Shown here piece by piece: positions 49,169 through 58,767 of a stretch of 64,000 bases of DNA. The stretch is taken from NCBI RefSeq assembly GCF_014133895.1, contig NC_050732.1, positions 682,001 to 746,000 of the forward strand. The letters run 5' to 3'. Both the position numbers and the translations under genes were made by a program. Below the pieces are notes generated by a model. That model did no database searches. It saw nothing but the letters and a program-made list of their open reading frames with translations, and was not told where the DNA came from. Every line of letters begins with the position of its first letter. Positions within the stretch are counted from its first letter, which is position 1. Source of the DNA: Torulaspora globosa. Its lineage: Eukaryota > Ascomycota > Saccharomycetes > Saccharomycetales > Saccharomycetaceae.

Positions 49169-50234
49169 ATGAGTAGTGAAGTGTACAGTCTTGGCTCTAA
49201 TAGCCACTGTCAACTTAGGCCTATCTCACAGTGAAGACGTTATCGTTCCTCAGTTGTCATTCGTGGAGACCCAAGGGCTCGATGTGCAAAGGATTGCGTG
49301 TGGTGGGAATCACACAGTAATGCTGCTAAGTGATGGTTCTGCCTATGGTTGCGGTGACAATTCAAACGGACAGATATGCGATTCCCCGGAAAAAGGTGAC
49401 TGCGCCTCTTGGACCCGATTGGATCAACGTTTCCAGGACGTAGCATGCGGCTGGGACTTTACGGTGGGAATCAACAAAGATAATGAGGTGATAAGCCGAG
49501 GAGCTGGCCATAAAGGTGAGTTGGGAATAGAAGGATTGAGTCAAGCGGGTCATTTTACCAAGGTCATGAAGGTAAATAAGGGATCGAGAGTGTTTTCGTC
49601 TCTCCAAAACTGTGTAGTCGTGGAACCCTTGGGCGATACAGGTGGTTCCAGGGTATATGGATGGGGCAGCAACACGAAATGCCAATTAAAGCAGCCCAAG
49701 AGTCGTGTTGTGGCTGCTCCCGTGGTGATATTCGAGAGCAACAACACGATGGTCAAATACGCAGCCTTGGGTAAGGATTTTACAGTGCTTGTGGACGTCT
49801 CAGGTCGTATAGTACACGCTTGCGGTAACTTGCCTTCAGGATTCGATATTTATCAGTGGGGAAACAAATCTGGCTTACAAGTGCATTGTATGTGGACTTC
49901 GCTCCATATTTTGACGTCTCGGGGTGGTATCTACTCGTACGGGAACGGGCGTCATGGCCAACTCTTTAACCGTGAGCAATGGGCTCACTCTGACGACCTC
50001 AAGCAGGCAGCTGTGGGCAGCGAACATGGCGTGCTTCTATCGAACTTAAATACTGTTGCATGTTGGGGCTGGGGTGAACACGGAAACTGTGGCAGACTCA
50101 CTGACGATAGAACTATTAATAATGACTATTCAAACGTAGTGAGCCCCCTCAACCGTCTACCAATACCAAACGGCGTCATCATTACAAAAGTATTTGCTGG
50201 TTGTGCAACTACTTGGCTGGTCGCAAAGCGTTAG
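49169..50234 (+). CDS. ATS1: Ats1/Kti13 RCC1-like protein, apparently requiring a +1 frameshift
   Basis: RCC1-type beta-propeller that partners Kti11/Dph3 in diphthamide synthesis and in Elongator-dependent tRNA wobble modification. The only plausible start is the ATG at 49169: MSSEVYSLGSNSHCQL, clearly the family N-terminus, but this frame stops at 49232. The rest of the protein (GLSHSEDVIVPQLSF through AGCATTWLVAKR) is in the +1 frame, open from 49176 to the stop at 50234, and has no ATG before codon 49-50 of that frame. S. cerevisiae Ats1 reads QLGLGHDED across this point, so the break sits exactly between QL and GL. The bases there are CTTAGGC (49214-49220). With a +1 shift the protein has 354 residues. 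RCC1 repeats (CGGNHTVML, GWGSNTKCQL, GWGEHGNCG) are intact. The alternatives are a sequencing insertion or a young pseudogene. Confidence 0.9.
49214..49220 (+). promoter_or_regulatory. Candidate programmed +1 ribosomal frameshift site CTTAGGC in ATS1
   Basis: In the zero frame the codons are CTT (Leu) and AGG (Arg); slipping by one base gives CTT then GGC (Gly). This is the exact heptamer of Ty1 and ABP140/TRM140, where peptidyl-tRNA-Leu slips from CUU to UUA while the rare AGG codon waits for its tRNA. The zero-frame stop follows five codons later, at 49232. Confidence 0.75.
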
Positions 50235-51480
50235 AAACAGCTCCTGCCGTAAGAATCGCAAGTCTCCTCCATGAATCAGGTGTAATCTTCATGGTAAAAA
50301 AATCAAGAGTTGTTTCACAGTTTCAATGCTTGGCGCTTTCTTTTCAGCCTGGGCGCTAGCCCTGTCATACCCAGTGAGAAGTATTACGCAATGAGACGGC
50401 CTATGCTTTTGCGACTATTGCAATGACTGGCAATGGGACTACGCTGGTGGGACATCCAAGACGATTAATCATTGTGGAGATGTATTCCATTAAGTCTCCG
50501 TGTTGGATGACGTAGATCACTTCTCTTAATTGATTTCTTGGCATAATGGAAATGCTTGGCCAAGCGATTAGATTATATTAAATCATAGTGGCCTCTGAAA
50601 ACCCAGTCCATTCAACGAGGCCTCTTCAGGCTTGTATGGGATATTAGAAGGATATACTAGAGATGCAAAATGAGAAATGACTACACTCACTTTTTTCCGA
50701 GAGATTGTAAAGGCGTTCCCTGTTTTTGCTGAGGAGCAGGTAGATCTATATCCCCTACTGGCATTGCGACAGGATGCCTGAGCTACTTGTCTTAGCTTCA
50801 CGACGAAATGGCTCAAGATTGGTGAATATGTTCAACACTGTCCTCAATCGTGACCTGAGAAAAGAATACGCTTGGATTCAGCAACCCGCTGGATATCGGG
50901 AGACTAAACCGAGAGATGAATGATATACTATAGGCTTCATTTCCTTCTAAAGACACCTAAGTAAAGCCTACTCTATTGCAAAGCTGCGTACTTGGCGGCA
51001 CATATGCCAATCCATGCCATTTCTTCTGTAGGGGACTGAAAATGATATCGGGCTAGCTGCCTACACGCTATATGATCAGTAAAACTCTGGCTTTCCTGGT
51101 GTGACTTTAAATGATAGCTAAGTGAGCACTCTTCGAGAAGAAACAGGACTCTCTAGCGGTGAGCCAAAGTCTAGAGCTTATGGCAAAATAAGCAAGTACT
51201 ACAGCTACGCTGTAATGACATTGATCTCGAGCTGATGAAAAAAACGTGGTAATAATGCTCTTTGCAACATGACTCCAGGAAATATCCTAAGATAAACTCC
51301 TGTGTCTCTGCTCGCCTGATGGTAACCTTGCATGCAATCGCAATCAGAGGCTTTGTCAAGCGCTAGGACTCTTGCTGAATGCAATTCCCACCAGACAGAA
51401 GGAAGTTGATTTCTCTCGACAAGCTTTCTTTCAAAAGCGCTACTGTTTATCGGTAGCCGAGGATCTTACTGATTTCAAGA

Positions 51481-51538
51481 TGCAATATGTGAAAGCGATT
51501 CGCAGCACGTCGCATCGTGCTGCGTTTGCTTAATTGCA
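51481..51538. repeat. Long imperfect inverted repeat (19 paired bases)
   Basis: Nested complementary blocks: TGCAAT/ATTGCA outermost, AAGC/GCTT in the middle, and the exact nine-base stem CGCAGCACG/CGTGCTGCG inside, with a six-base loop TCGCAT and small internal loops. Confidence 0.7.
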
Positions 51539-51545
51539 GAATGTT

Positions 51546-51609
51546 AAGAAGCACCTTTCCCGCACTCATTGACCGCTAGGCTCGTACGGGAAATATGTAA
51601 AGACTTCTT
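51546..51609. repeat. Second hairpin adjoining the first
   Basis: AAGAAG pairs with CTTCTT at the ends, and TTTCCCG (51556-51562) pairs with CGGGAAA (51587-51593) inside. Two hairpins joined by a short hinge resemble an H/ACA snoRNA outline, but I find no proper H box or ACA box, so no RNA class is claimed. Confidence 0.5.
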
Positions 51610-52175
51610 GATTATTTCTCTAGGAACGGTAGTATCATGAAAGGAGTGTAAAATTCAAGCCCTCCCTCACTTCTTTACGCAACCCTGTCGAAGACAACGG
51701 TTGCTATCATCCCATCATACACATAAGAAACAGAGGCGGACTAAAACTTTAATTCTGCCAGCCTTTCTCAATTGGTGTACGGATATATTGATGGATCTAT
51801 AAGCTCGCCGCTTGGAGACAGTCCATACTGTTTAAATATTGTTAAATTTTGCAATTTTTGATATGTTACCCGAATCTGAATCGGAACTGATCAGTGCGGA
51901 AAGCTTTAGGAAGTTTAATCCTCTATGGATCCGCCTAATTGAATGCCTGGCATGCAATTCAGTGCTTCACAACTTCTACAATATATGTTTCCTGTGATGA
52001 TGTGTTAAAGTCTGTTGGGTTTTTATATCTTTCTATTTCACGCTTACCCGCACAATAACGTGGAAGGTGACATTGTTGATTGACAATCGAGCAAAGTTGC
52101 TTGCTGGATAAGATGGAACGAGCTGAAGGAGGGTGGAAATGGTAAACAGACGGAGCTTGGAGGGTGCCAGGGACC

Positions 52176-54587
52176 ATGAACAATCCTTCTATATTGAGTT
52201 ATCCAAGCCTTGGTCCACAACACCAACCGAACATTATACCCGGTATGCAGGCGGGTACTCCGACAGGGATTCATCAGCAGTTACAGGGGAACCCACTACT
52301 AGGCGGCACAAGCGGAGGCGGAGGTACAATGCCACCTCCTGGAATGATGAAACCTAATATCGGTGGTGCAAATGACGGTGCTGCTTTGCAGTTGTTGAAC
52401 CATCTTGGCACCGGTAGTGGTAAGGTAGCTGGGACGAACAGTGGCACTGTGACGGGATCTGTCAATGGAAACGAGAAAAATCCGCTTTATCATCTACATT
52501 TGGAAGAACCTGGGCTTTTGAACAATCCTATATGGAAATTACAGTTGCAGCTGGCAGCGGTTTCCGCACAATCGATGGGACAACCGAACGTTTACGCCAG
52601 ACAGAATGCGATGAAAAAATATTTAGTCAATCAGCAGCAGCAACAGCAATCGTTGGATCACCAGCGACAGCCGGGTCTGCTTCAGCAGGTCTCTGGATCG
52701 CAGACACAATTGCAAACCACAGAGCAACAGCCGCAGAATCCGCAGATGGCCGTCGCGTCTGTTTCTTTAGTGGATAAGACTAAACAGCTTTTGATGGAAA
52801 TGGCTGCAGATATAAAAGACACTGCAGCAAGCAGCAATAACGGCATTAGCAACCCGCCAGGTTCTGCGAATACTTCGGCTACGGCCAACACAAGCGGCTC
52901 TGCCTCGTCTCCTTCTACCCCCAAGACTGAGTTACATAACTTAAGGGACCAGAATACAGGAACGCCTGTATTACTTCTACAGCATAAGAAACTATCACAA
53001 TTCAATATAGATGAAGACGATGAGCTAGAACATCGAATGGCGGGACCCAAGAATACCAAATTTGATGACCAGCTGTGGCATGCGATCGATTTTTCCAACT
53101 TACAAATTTTCAACATTAGTGCCAATCTATTCAAGTACACTTTTTTGACAAGGTTATACTTGAACGGTAATAGTTTGACTTCTATCCCGCCAGCAATAAA
53201 GTCATTGGTTAATCTACGTGTGTTGGATTTGTCTCACAACAAGCTGACCAGTTTGCCGAAAGAAATGGGACACTGTTACCAACTGAAGTATCTTTATGTC
53301 TTTGACAACATGATTACAACTTTGCCTTGGGAGTTTGGTAGTCTCTTCAATCTGCAATTTCTGGGTTGCGAAGGCAATCCTCTGGACAAACAATTATTAA
53401 AAATCCTAACAGAGAAATCGGTGACAGGCTTAATATTTTATCTTCGTGATAATAGACCGGAAGTACCCATGACCAAGGATCGGGACTTTATAGAGATCAA
53501 CGCTGATGGCGATCCTGTGGAGAAATACAAATCACTGCAGGAGGCCGATGAACATTTAAGTCGAGATTTGGCCAAGAGAAGTTTCACTGTGCTATCCTAC
53601 AACACACTGTGCCAACATTACGCGACTCCAAAGATGTATCGTTACACGCCATCATGGGCTCTGAGTTGGGATTATAGACGTGAAAAACTGACGGAACAAA
53701 TTTTGTCTTACATGAGTGATGTTATCTGTTTGCAAGAAGTGGAAGCTAAAACTTTTGAGGATTATTGGGCGCCTTTGATGCAGAAACACGGCTACTCAGG
53801 CTTGTTCCATGCCAAGACGAGGGCAAAAACTATGCACTCGAAGGATTCGAAAAAGGTAGACGGTTGTTGTGTTTTCTACAAGAAATCGGAGTTTAGAGTC
53901 ATTTTCAAGGACGCAGTTGATTTCAGTGGAGTTTGGATGAAACATAAGAAATTTCAACGTACTGAAGATTATTTGAATCGCGCAATGAACAAAGATAATG
54001 TTGCGATTTACCTGAAGTTGGAACACATCGAAAGTGGCGAGCACGTCTGGCTCGTCACGACGCATTTGCACTGGGATCCTCAATTTAATGATGTGAAAAC
54101 GTTCCAAGTAGGTGTCCTGATGGATCACATGGAAGACCTTCTCAGGGAACAGAGCAATGCCCAATCCAAGCAGGAAATTAAGAAGTGCTCGGTGATCCTA
54201 TGTGGTGACTTGAACTCAGAGATAGACTCAGCAGTCTATGAGCTTCTAAGCACTGGCCGTGTGCAAACACATGATGACGTTAAAGGAAGAGATTTTGGTT
54301 ACATGACGCAGAAGAATTTCGCCCATAACTTGTCTATGAAATCAAGTTATAGCCACATTGGCGAACTACCTCTAACAAATTTTACGCCTTCGTTCACCAG
54401 CGTGATTGACTATATATGGTTTTCAACTCAGTCACTCCGGGTTCGCGGACTGCTCGGCCCAATAGATTCAGATTACATATCCGAATTCATCGGGTTCCCC
54501 AACGCTAAATTTCCAAGTGATCACATTCCCATATTGGCGAGGTTCGAATTCGTAAAAGGAGGAGCCGGCTCCAGCAGAAAGATATGA
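52176..54587 (+). CDS. CCR4: Ccr4 deadenylase, catalytic subunit of Ccr4-Not
   Basis: Main cytoplasmic mRNA deadenylase. The ATG at 52176 ([17 protein letters not shown]) is chosen; four codons upstream reach only a GTG. The N-terminal third is Gly/Gln/Asn/Ser-rich, with the conserved island [19 protein letters not shown]. Leucine-rich repeats (about 300-410, e.g. [18 protein letters not shown] and [15 protein letters not shown]) bind Caf1/Pop2. The EEP nuclease domain (about 470-795) has [20 protein letters not shown], catalytic Glu in [38 protein letters not shown] and [14 protein letters not shown]. 803 residues, full length. Confidence 0.97.
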   Translation: MNNPSILSYPSLGPQHQPNIIPGMQAGTPTGIHQQLQGNPLLGGTSGGGGTMPPPGMMKPNIGGANDGAALQLLNHLGTGSGKVAGTNSGTVTGSVNGNEKNPLYHLHLEEPGLLNNPIWKLQLQLAAVSAQSMGQPNVYARQNAMKKYLVNQQQQQQSLDHQRQPGLLQQVSGSQTQLQTTEQQPQNPQMAVASVSLVDKTKQLLMEMAADIKDTAASSNNGISNPPGSANTSATANTSGSASSPSTPKTELHNLRDQNTGTPVLLLQHKKLSQFNIDEDDELEHRMAGPKNTKFDDQLWHAIDFSNLQIFNISANLFKYTFLTRLYLNGNSLTSIPPAIKSLVNLRVLDLSHNKLTSLPKEMGHCYQLKYLYVFDNMITTLPWEFGSLFNLQFLGCEGNPLDKQLLKILTEKSVTGLIFYLRDNRPEVPMTKDRDFIEINADGDPVEKYKSLQEADEHLSRDLAKRSFTVLSYNTLCQHYATPKMYRYTPSWALSWDYRREKLTEQILSYMSDVICLQEVEAKTFEDYWAPLMQKHGYSGLFHAKTRAKTMHSKDSKKVDGCCVFYKKSEFRVIFKDAVDFSGVWMKHKKFQRTEDYLNRAMNKDNVAIYLKLEHIESGEHVWLVTTHLHWDPQFNDVKTFQVGVLMDHMEDLLREQSNAQSKQEIKKCSVILCGDLNSEIDSAVYELLSTGRVQTHDDVKGRDFGYMTQKNFAHNLSMKSSYSHIGELPLTNFTPSFTSVIDYIWFSTQSLRVRGLLGPIDSDYISEFIGFPNAKFPSDHIPILARFEFVKGGAGSSRKI

Positions 54588-54834
54588 ATAAATCTATAAA
54601 TTCCATCCAATATTATGGGCCCCGTTTAGACTCCATTCTAGGCATTTAGATATACAGAGGTAGCGCATTAAAGTGTAATATAGAGAGTTTGATGACGCTT
54701 AGTCAAGTAACATTTTTCTTGTTAGTTCACATATTCTTACTTAAGTTCATTGACTTGTAACTTATCTTGAAGATAAGAACAGGAACAAACACTGAGAAGC
54801 AAATCAAGAAAGGGGCAAAGGTGCATCATATCTG

Positions 54835-56109
54835 ATGGATTCTAATGAGCTCATATTAGACTCAGAGCTTGATAGAACCTCAGAGGCAAGAGGGAGTTCG
54901 CTTGAACAGGAGTCTCTATGGACCAAACTGCATAATCATGCTTACCTAACGTTTATGTTCATAGGTATCGGACTTCTATGGCCTTGGAACTGTATACTGA
55001 GTGCTTCAGTTTACTTTAAGCATGATGTCTTTCATGATACTACACTTTGGGCCAAGATATTCACTAGTTCGATGATGACCGTTTCAACCCTATCGTCAAT
55101 GCTCTTCAACATATGGCTGTCGAGAAGACAGCATAGTTATTCACAGAGAGTTACAAGAGGTTTGTTTTGGGAAATTGTTGTCTTCTTCGCATTGGGAGTC
55201 GTCACATTGATGCACACGCTAGTTCCCCTGTGGTTAACCTTTGCGTTCGTGTTAACGTTGGTCGCCGTCAGCTCCGTGGCCACCGCTATGACGCAAAATG
55301 GCGCCATGGCCATTGCCAACGTCTACGGTTCCGAGTATAGCCAGGCGGTTATGGTAGGACAAGCAATTGCGGGCGTCTTACCTTCAATAGTGTTGCTTGT
55401 CATATCATTCTTCAGTGATCCTTCCAAGCAAAGTGTCAGTGGAATCCTAATGTACTTCCTAACAACAGCCATTGTTGCCATAATCGCAGTGATTCTTTAC
55501 CGGGTTAATAAGATAGATGCAAGATTGAACAGCACAAAATCCACAGCGCTCGTGACGCATACGATCCCGTTCAGCACTTTGTTCAGGAAACTAAAGTATC
55601 TAGTACTGTCCATTTTCACTACCTTCGTAGTGACTTTGATATTTCCCGTCTTTGCAGCTAACATCCCGGTCAAGGGCCTGCCGCTATCGGACTCACAATT
55701 CTCGCCGCTTATATTCTCTGTTTGGAATCTAGGTGATTTGCATGGTAGAGTTCTAGCCGACTGGCCCATGTTCAGGAGTCGCCGCTTTAGCCCCTTCAAG
55801 ACGTTCGTTTACTCGCTATGCCGCTTGCTGTTCGTTCCTATATTCTTCTATTTCAGCATGAATACTAGTTCCGCAGCTTTGCTTGCCATCCTACAGGATT
55901 TGGGGTATGCTTTATTACAATACGGCTTCGGACTCACCAATGGACATGTCATATCCATCAGTTTCATGAAGGTGCCAGAACAGTTGGCCAGCGACGACGA
56001 AAGAGAGGCTGCTGGTGGATTTACAAACATTTTCGTCTCGACAGGTCTGACTCTCGGAAGCGTTGTCAGCTATCTCTTCGTCTTCGCCATCGGCTCGTTT
56101 AAGAAATGA
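54835..56109 (+). CDS. FUN26: Equilibrative nucleoside transporter Fun26
   Basis: ENT-family transporter; in S. cerevisiae it sits in the vacuole membrane and exports nucleosides and nicotinamide riboside. 424 residues beginning MDSNELILDSELDRTSEARG, about 90 shorter than the S. cerevisiae protein, mostly at the N-terminus. About eleven membrane segments are expected; the first follows HAYLTFMFIGIGLLWPWN, the hallmark PWN of TM1. Other ENT marks are TMTQNGAMAIANVYGSEYSQAVM-type TM4 residues, LGDLHGRVLADW, and FGLTNGHVISISFM in TM10. Confidence 0.94.
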   Translation: MDSNELILDSELDRTSEARGSSLEQESLWTKLHNHAYLTFMFIGIGLLWPWNCILSASVYFKHDVFHDTTLWAKIFTSSMMTVSTLSSMLFNIWLSRRQHSYSQRVTRGLFWEIVVFFALGVVTLMHTLVPLWLTFAFVLTLVAVSSVATAMTQNGAMAIANVYGSEYSQAVMVGQAIAGVLPSIVLLVISFFSDPSKQSVSGILMYFLTTAIVAIIAVILYRVNKIDARLNSTKSTALVTHTIPFSTLFRKLKYLVLSIFTTFVVTLIFPVFAANIPVKGLPLSDSQFSPLIFSVWNLGDLHGRVLADWPMFRSRRFSPFKTFVYSLCRLLFVPIFFYFSMNTSSAALLAILQDLGYALLQYGFGLTNGHVISISFMKVPEQLASDDEREAAGGFTNIFVSTGLTLGSVVSYLFVFAIGSFKK

Positions 56110-56248
56110 ATATCGACCAGCAAAGAACGCCATTGACGGTCCATCGCCGCCAGGAATCTGTCTTAAACCTCGTCTGTTCTTAGTTGATAGTCAGGCTCGT
56201 TCTCGATGATTGATATTTTCCGAACACGTTAAAGGTATAAGAGAAAAA

Positions 56249-58579
56249 ATGAACGTAGATTCAGGTTCCGTCAATGAAAGTACACTTAAACAAGCAATTG
56301 AAGGACCAATCGAGGCGCAATTGCAGTCTAGGATGTCGTCTGCCACTGGTTTCGATGGCAGCTTGAGGGATGATTCCAAAAGTGTTAGACGGAGGAAAAA
56401 TGAGGAAGTATTGGAGGCTGATTCTCCGATGGAACAAGAAGATCTGTCCAAGCTGAAGAATGAGAAAATATGCGCGTTTACTAGGTTGGAATCCATTGTT
56501 ATGCCAATCGTGTTTACTGCTTTGGCATTTTTCCTGCGGATGTATAAGATTGGCATCAATGATCACGTTGTATGGGACGAGGCTCACTTTGGTAAATTTG
56601 GTTCTTACTACTTGAGACACGAGTTTTATCACGATGTCCATCCTCCTTTGGGGAAGATGCTTGTGGGACTCTCTGGCTACCTCGCTGGCTACAATGGCTC
56701 GTATGACTTCAACTCGGGAGAACTGTATCCCGAATATGTGGACTACGTCAAGATGAGATTGTTCAATGCAGCTTTCTCTGCACTTTGCGTTCCTTTGGCG
56801 TACTATACGGCCAAGAATATTGGGTTCTCGCTCCCAACCGTGTGGCTTTTCACTATTCTAGTCCTTTTCGAGAATTCATTCACAACGCTGGGTAAATTCA
56901 TCCTTCTGGATTCCATGCTTTTATTCTTCACAGTGGCATCTTTCTTCTGTTTCGTTACATTCTACCAGCAGAGGTCGAAGCCTTTCAGCAGGAAGTGGTG
57001 GAAGTGGATGTTATTGACGGGTATCAGTATGGGATGCGCAATTTCGGTGAAAATGGTAGGTCTGTTTGTCATCACAGTTGTTGGAATCTACACTGTCGGC
57101 GAGCTGTGGAATTTCCTCTCGGACAAGAAGATGACATGGAAGACGTATACTATGCACTGGGTCGCCAGAGTCATTTGCCTGATTATTGTTCCATTCGTCG
57201 TGTTTATGCTGTGCTTCAAGATTCACTTTGATCTCTTATACCGCTCAGGAACTGGTGACGCTAATATGCCGTCGTTATTTCAGGCTAACCTCGTTGGTAC
57301 CGAAGTTGGTGAAGGTCCACGTGATGTTGCTATAGGGTCCTCGTTAATCTCTATCAAGAATCAGGCTTTGGGTGGTTCGCTGTTACATTCACACGTTCAG
57401 ACTTACCCTGAGGGTTCATCTCAACAGCAGATTACTGGTTATGGCTTTAAAGATGGCAACAATTTGTGGTTTTTTGACAGACCCAGAGGATCACCTCACT
57501 ATAGTGAGAACGAAACTGACGTTGAATATGCTCAAGCTGGCATGACTTACAGATTAGTTCACCAAAAAACTGGTAGAAATTTGCATACGCACCACATTCC
57601 TGCTCCAATCTCCAAGTCCGCCTGGGAAGTTTCTGGCTACGGTGATCATTTGATCGGAGACGAAAAAGACCACTGGATCGTTGAAGTTGTTGCGCAGAAT
57701 GGCAATGAAGATAAGTCAAGATTACATCCATTGACCACTTCATTCCGTTTGAGAAGTGCTGCTCTGGATTGTTACCTGGCTCAGACTGGGCATCATCTAC
57801 CAGAGTGGGGATTCAGACAATCGGAAATGGCTTGCTTGAAAAACCCTTTCAAAAGAGATAAGAGAACATGGTGGAATATCGAGAGCCATGAAAACGAGGT
57901 TTTGCCCGCCAGGCCCGATGACTTCAAGTATCCAAAGACGAATTTTTTCAAGGATTTCATCCATCTAAACCTGGCGATGATGGCTACAAACAATGCTTTG
58001 ATCCCAGAGTCAGATAAGCTGGATAGCTTGGCGTCTTCTGCTTGGCAGTGGCCAACTTTGAATTTGGGTTTAAGACTATGTGGCTGGGGCGATGACAACA
58101 TCAGATATTTCTTGCTTGGTACGCCCCTAACCACTTGGTCCTCTAGTGTGGCAGTGGTCCTATTTGCCATCTTTGTTGCCGTTTTGATTCTTAGATGGCA
58201 AAGACAATATACCGACCTTTCGAATTCAGAAGATGCCAGTGTCTTCTTGATTGGAGGTCTTTTCCCCATGCTTGCCTGGGGCTTGCACTTCATGCCATTT
58301 GTCATAATGTCAAGAGTCACGTATGTTCACCACTATCTACCAGCACTTTACTTTGCCTTGCTAGTGATGTCGTATCTTTTCGAAGTCGGCACTAAACGTT
58401 GGATCAAGTCAAAATGCGGGAAGGTAATGAGAATTTGCATCTATGCCGCTTACTGTACCGCCGTCATAGCGTGCTTCTTCTACTTTTCTCCAATCTCCTT
58501 CGGAATGGAAGGACCTGTCTCTGATTTCGAGTATCTCGACTGGTTGCCAGGCTGGTTCATCTCTAATAAGAACAAATGA
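56249..58579 (+). CDS. PMT2: Protein O-mannosyltransferase (Pmt2/Pmt3)
   Basis: ER membrane glycosyltransferase (GT39) that moves mannose from dolichol-phosphate-mannose to Ser/Thr of secretory proteins, usually as a Pmt1-Pmt2 dimer. The ATG at 56249 ([19 protein letters not shown]) is chosen; 13 further codons upstream reach only a TTG. The catalytic loop has [15 protein letters not shown] (D110, E111) and [21 protein letters not shown]. Then come several membrane segments and a lumenal MIR-repeat region at about 340-530 ([35 protein letters not shown]). The C-terminal membrane bundle contains [15 protein letters not shown]. 776 residues. It stands for both PMT2 and PMT3; in S. cerevisiae PMT3 lies beside LDB19, as here. 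Confidence 0.96.
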   Translation: MNVDSGSVNESTLKQAIEGPIEAQLQSRMSSATGFDGSLRDDSKSVRRRKNEEVLEADSPMEQEDLSKLKNEKICAFTRLESIVMPIVFTALAFFLRMYKIGINDHVVWDEAHFGKFGSYYLRHEFYHDVHPPLGKMLVGLSGYLAGYNGSYDFNSGELYPEYVDYVKMRLFNAAFSALCVPLAYYTAKNIGFSLPTVWLFTILVLFENSFTTLGKFILLDSMLLFFTVASFFCFVTFYQQRSKPFSRKWWKWMLLTGISMGCAISVKMVGLFVITVVGIYTVGELWNFLSDKKMTWKTYTMHWVARVICLIIVPFVVFMLCFKIHFDLLYRSGTGDANMPSLFQANLVGTEVGEGPRDVAIGSSLISIKNQALGGSLLHSHVQTYPEGSSQQQITGYGFKDGNNLWFFDRPRGSPHYSENETDVEYAQAGMTYRLVHQKTGRNLHTHHIPAPISKSAWEVSGYGDHLIGDEKDHWIVEVVAQNGNEDKSRLHPLTTSFRLRSAALDCYLAQTGHHLPEWGFRQSEMACLKNPFKRDKRTWWNIESHENEVLPARPDDFKYPKTNFFKDFIHLNLAMMATNNALIPESDKLDSLASSAWQWPTLNLGLRLCGWGDDNIRYFLLGTPLTTWSSSVAVVLFAIFVAVLILRWQRQYTDLSNSEDASVFLIGGLFPMLAWGLHFMPFVIMSRVTYVHHYLPALYFALLVMSYLFEVGTKRWIKSKCGKVMRICIYAAYCTAVIACFFYFSPISFGMEGPVSDFEYLDWLPGWFISNKNK

Positions 58580-58767
58580 TAAAACGAATTCACGGGAGCT
58601 TCCCAGCATCCTCCTTTCCATAACGCAATCTAAACTTCCATGTACAATACCAACAGAAAATTGGCTTAAATAAAACTATATCGGCATGATATAATGACAA
58701 AGAAGGCGATATACTCCTTCAATGAAGATACTGTCTAGACATGTAATTGGTGTTTAATTAATTAGAT

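Larger units (their letters stand above)
50235..52175. other. 1.9-kb gene-free interval between ATS1 and CCR4
   Basis: The longest stretch without a gene in the window. All open frames are short (62-77 codons) and look random. It contains a long imperfect hairpin at 51481-51538 directly followed by a second at 51546-51609, and an AT-rich stretch near 51830-51865. No tRNA or known structural RNA was recognised. It may hold a non-coding RNA, a long CCR4 leader, or the relic of a lost gene. Confidence 0.55.

Noticed and set aside
51481..51609. H/ACA snoRNA reading of the two hairpins
   Set aside because: Neither strand has a proper ANANNA hinge or an ACA three bases from the 3' end, so only the structure is reported, not the class.
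51990..52125. GTGATGA resembling a snoRNA C box, with a CTGA about 125 bases on
   Set aside because: The spacing is too long, there is no terminal stem, and the motif is short enough to occur by chance.
56205..56230. TTTTCCGAAC, similar to the centromere CDEIII core
   Set aside because: The flanks do not fit the CDEIII consensus, there is no AT-rich CDEII beside it, and it lies between two close genes.
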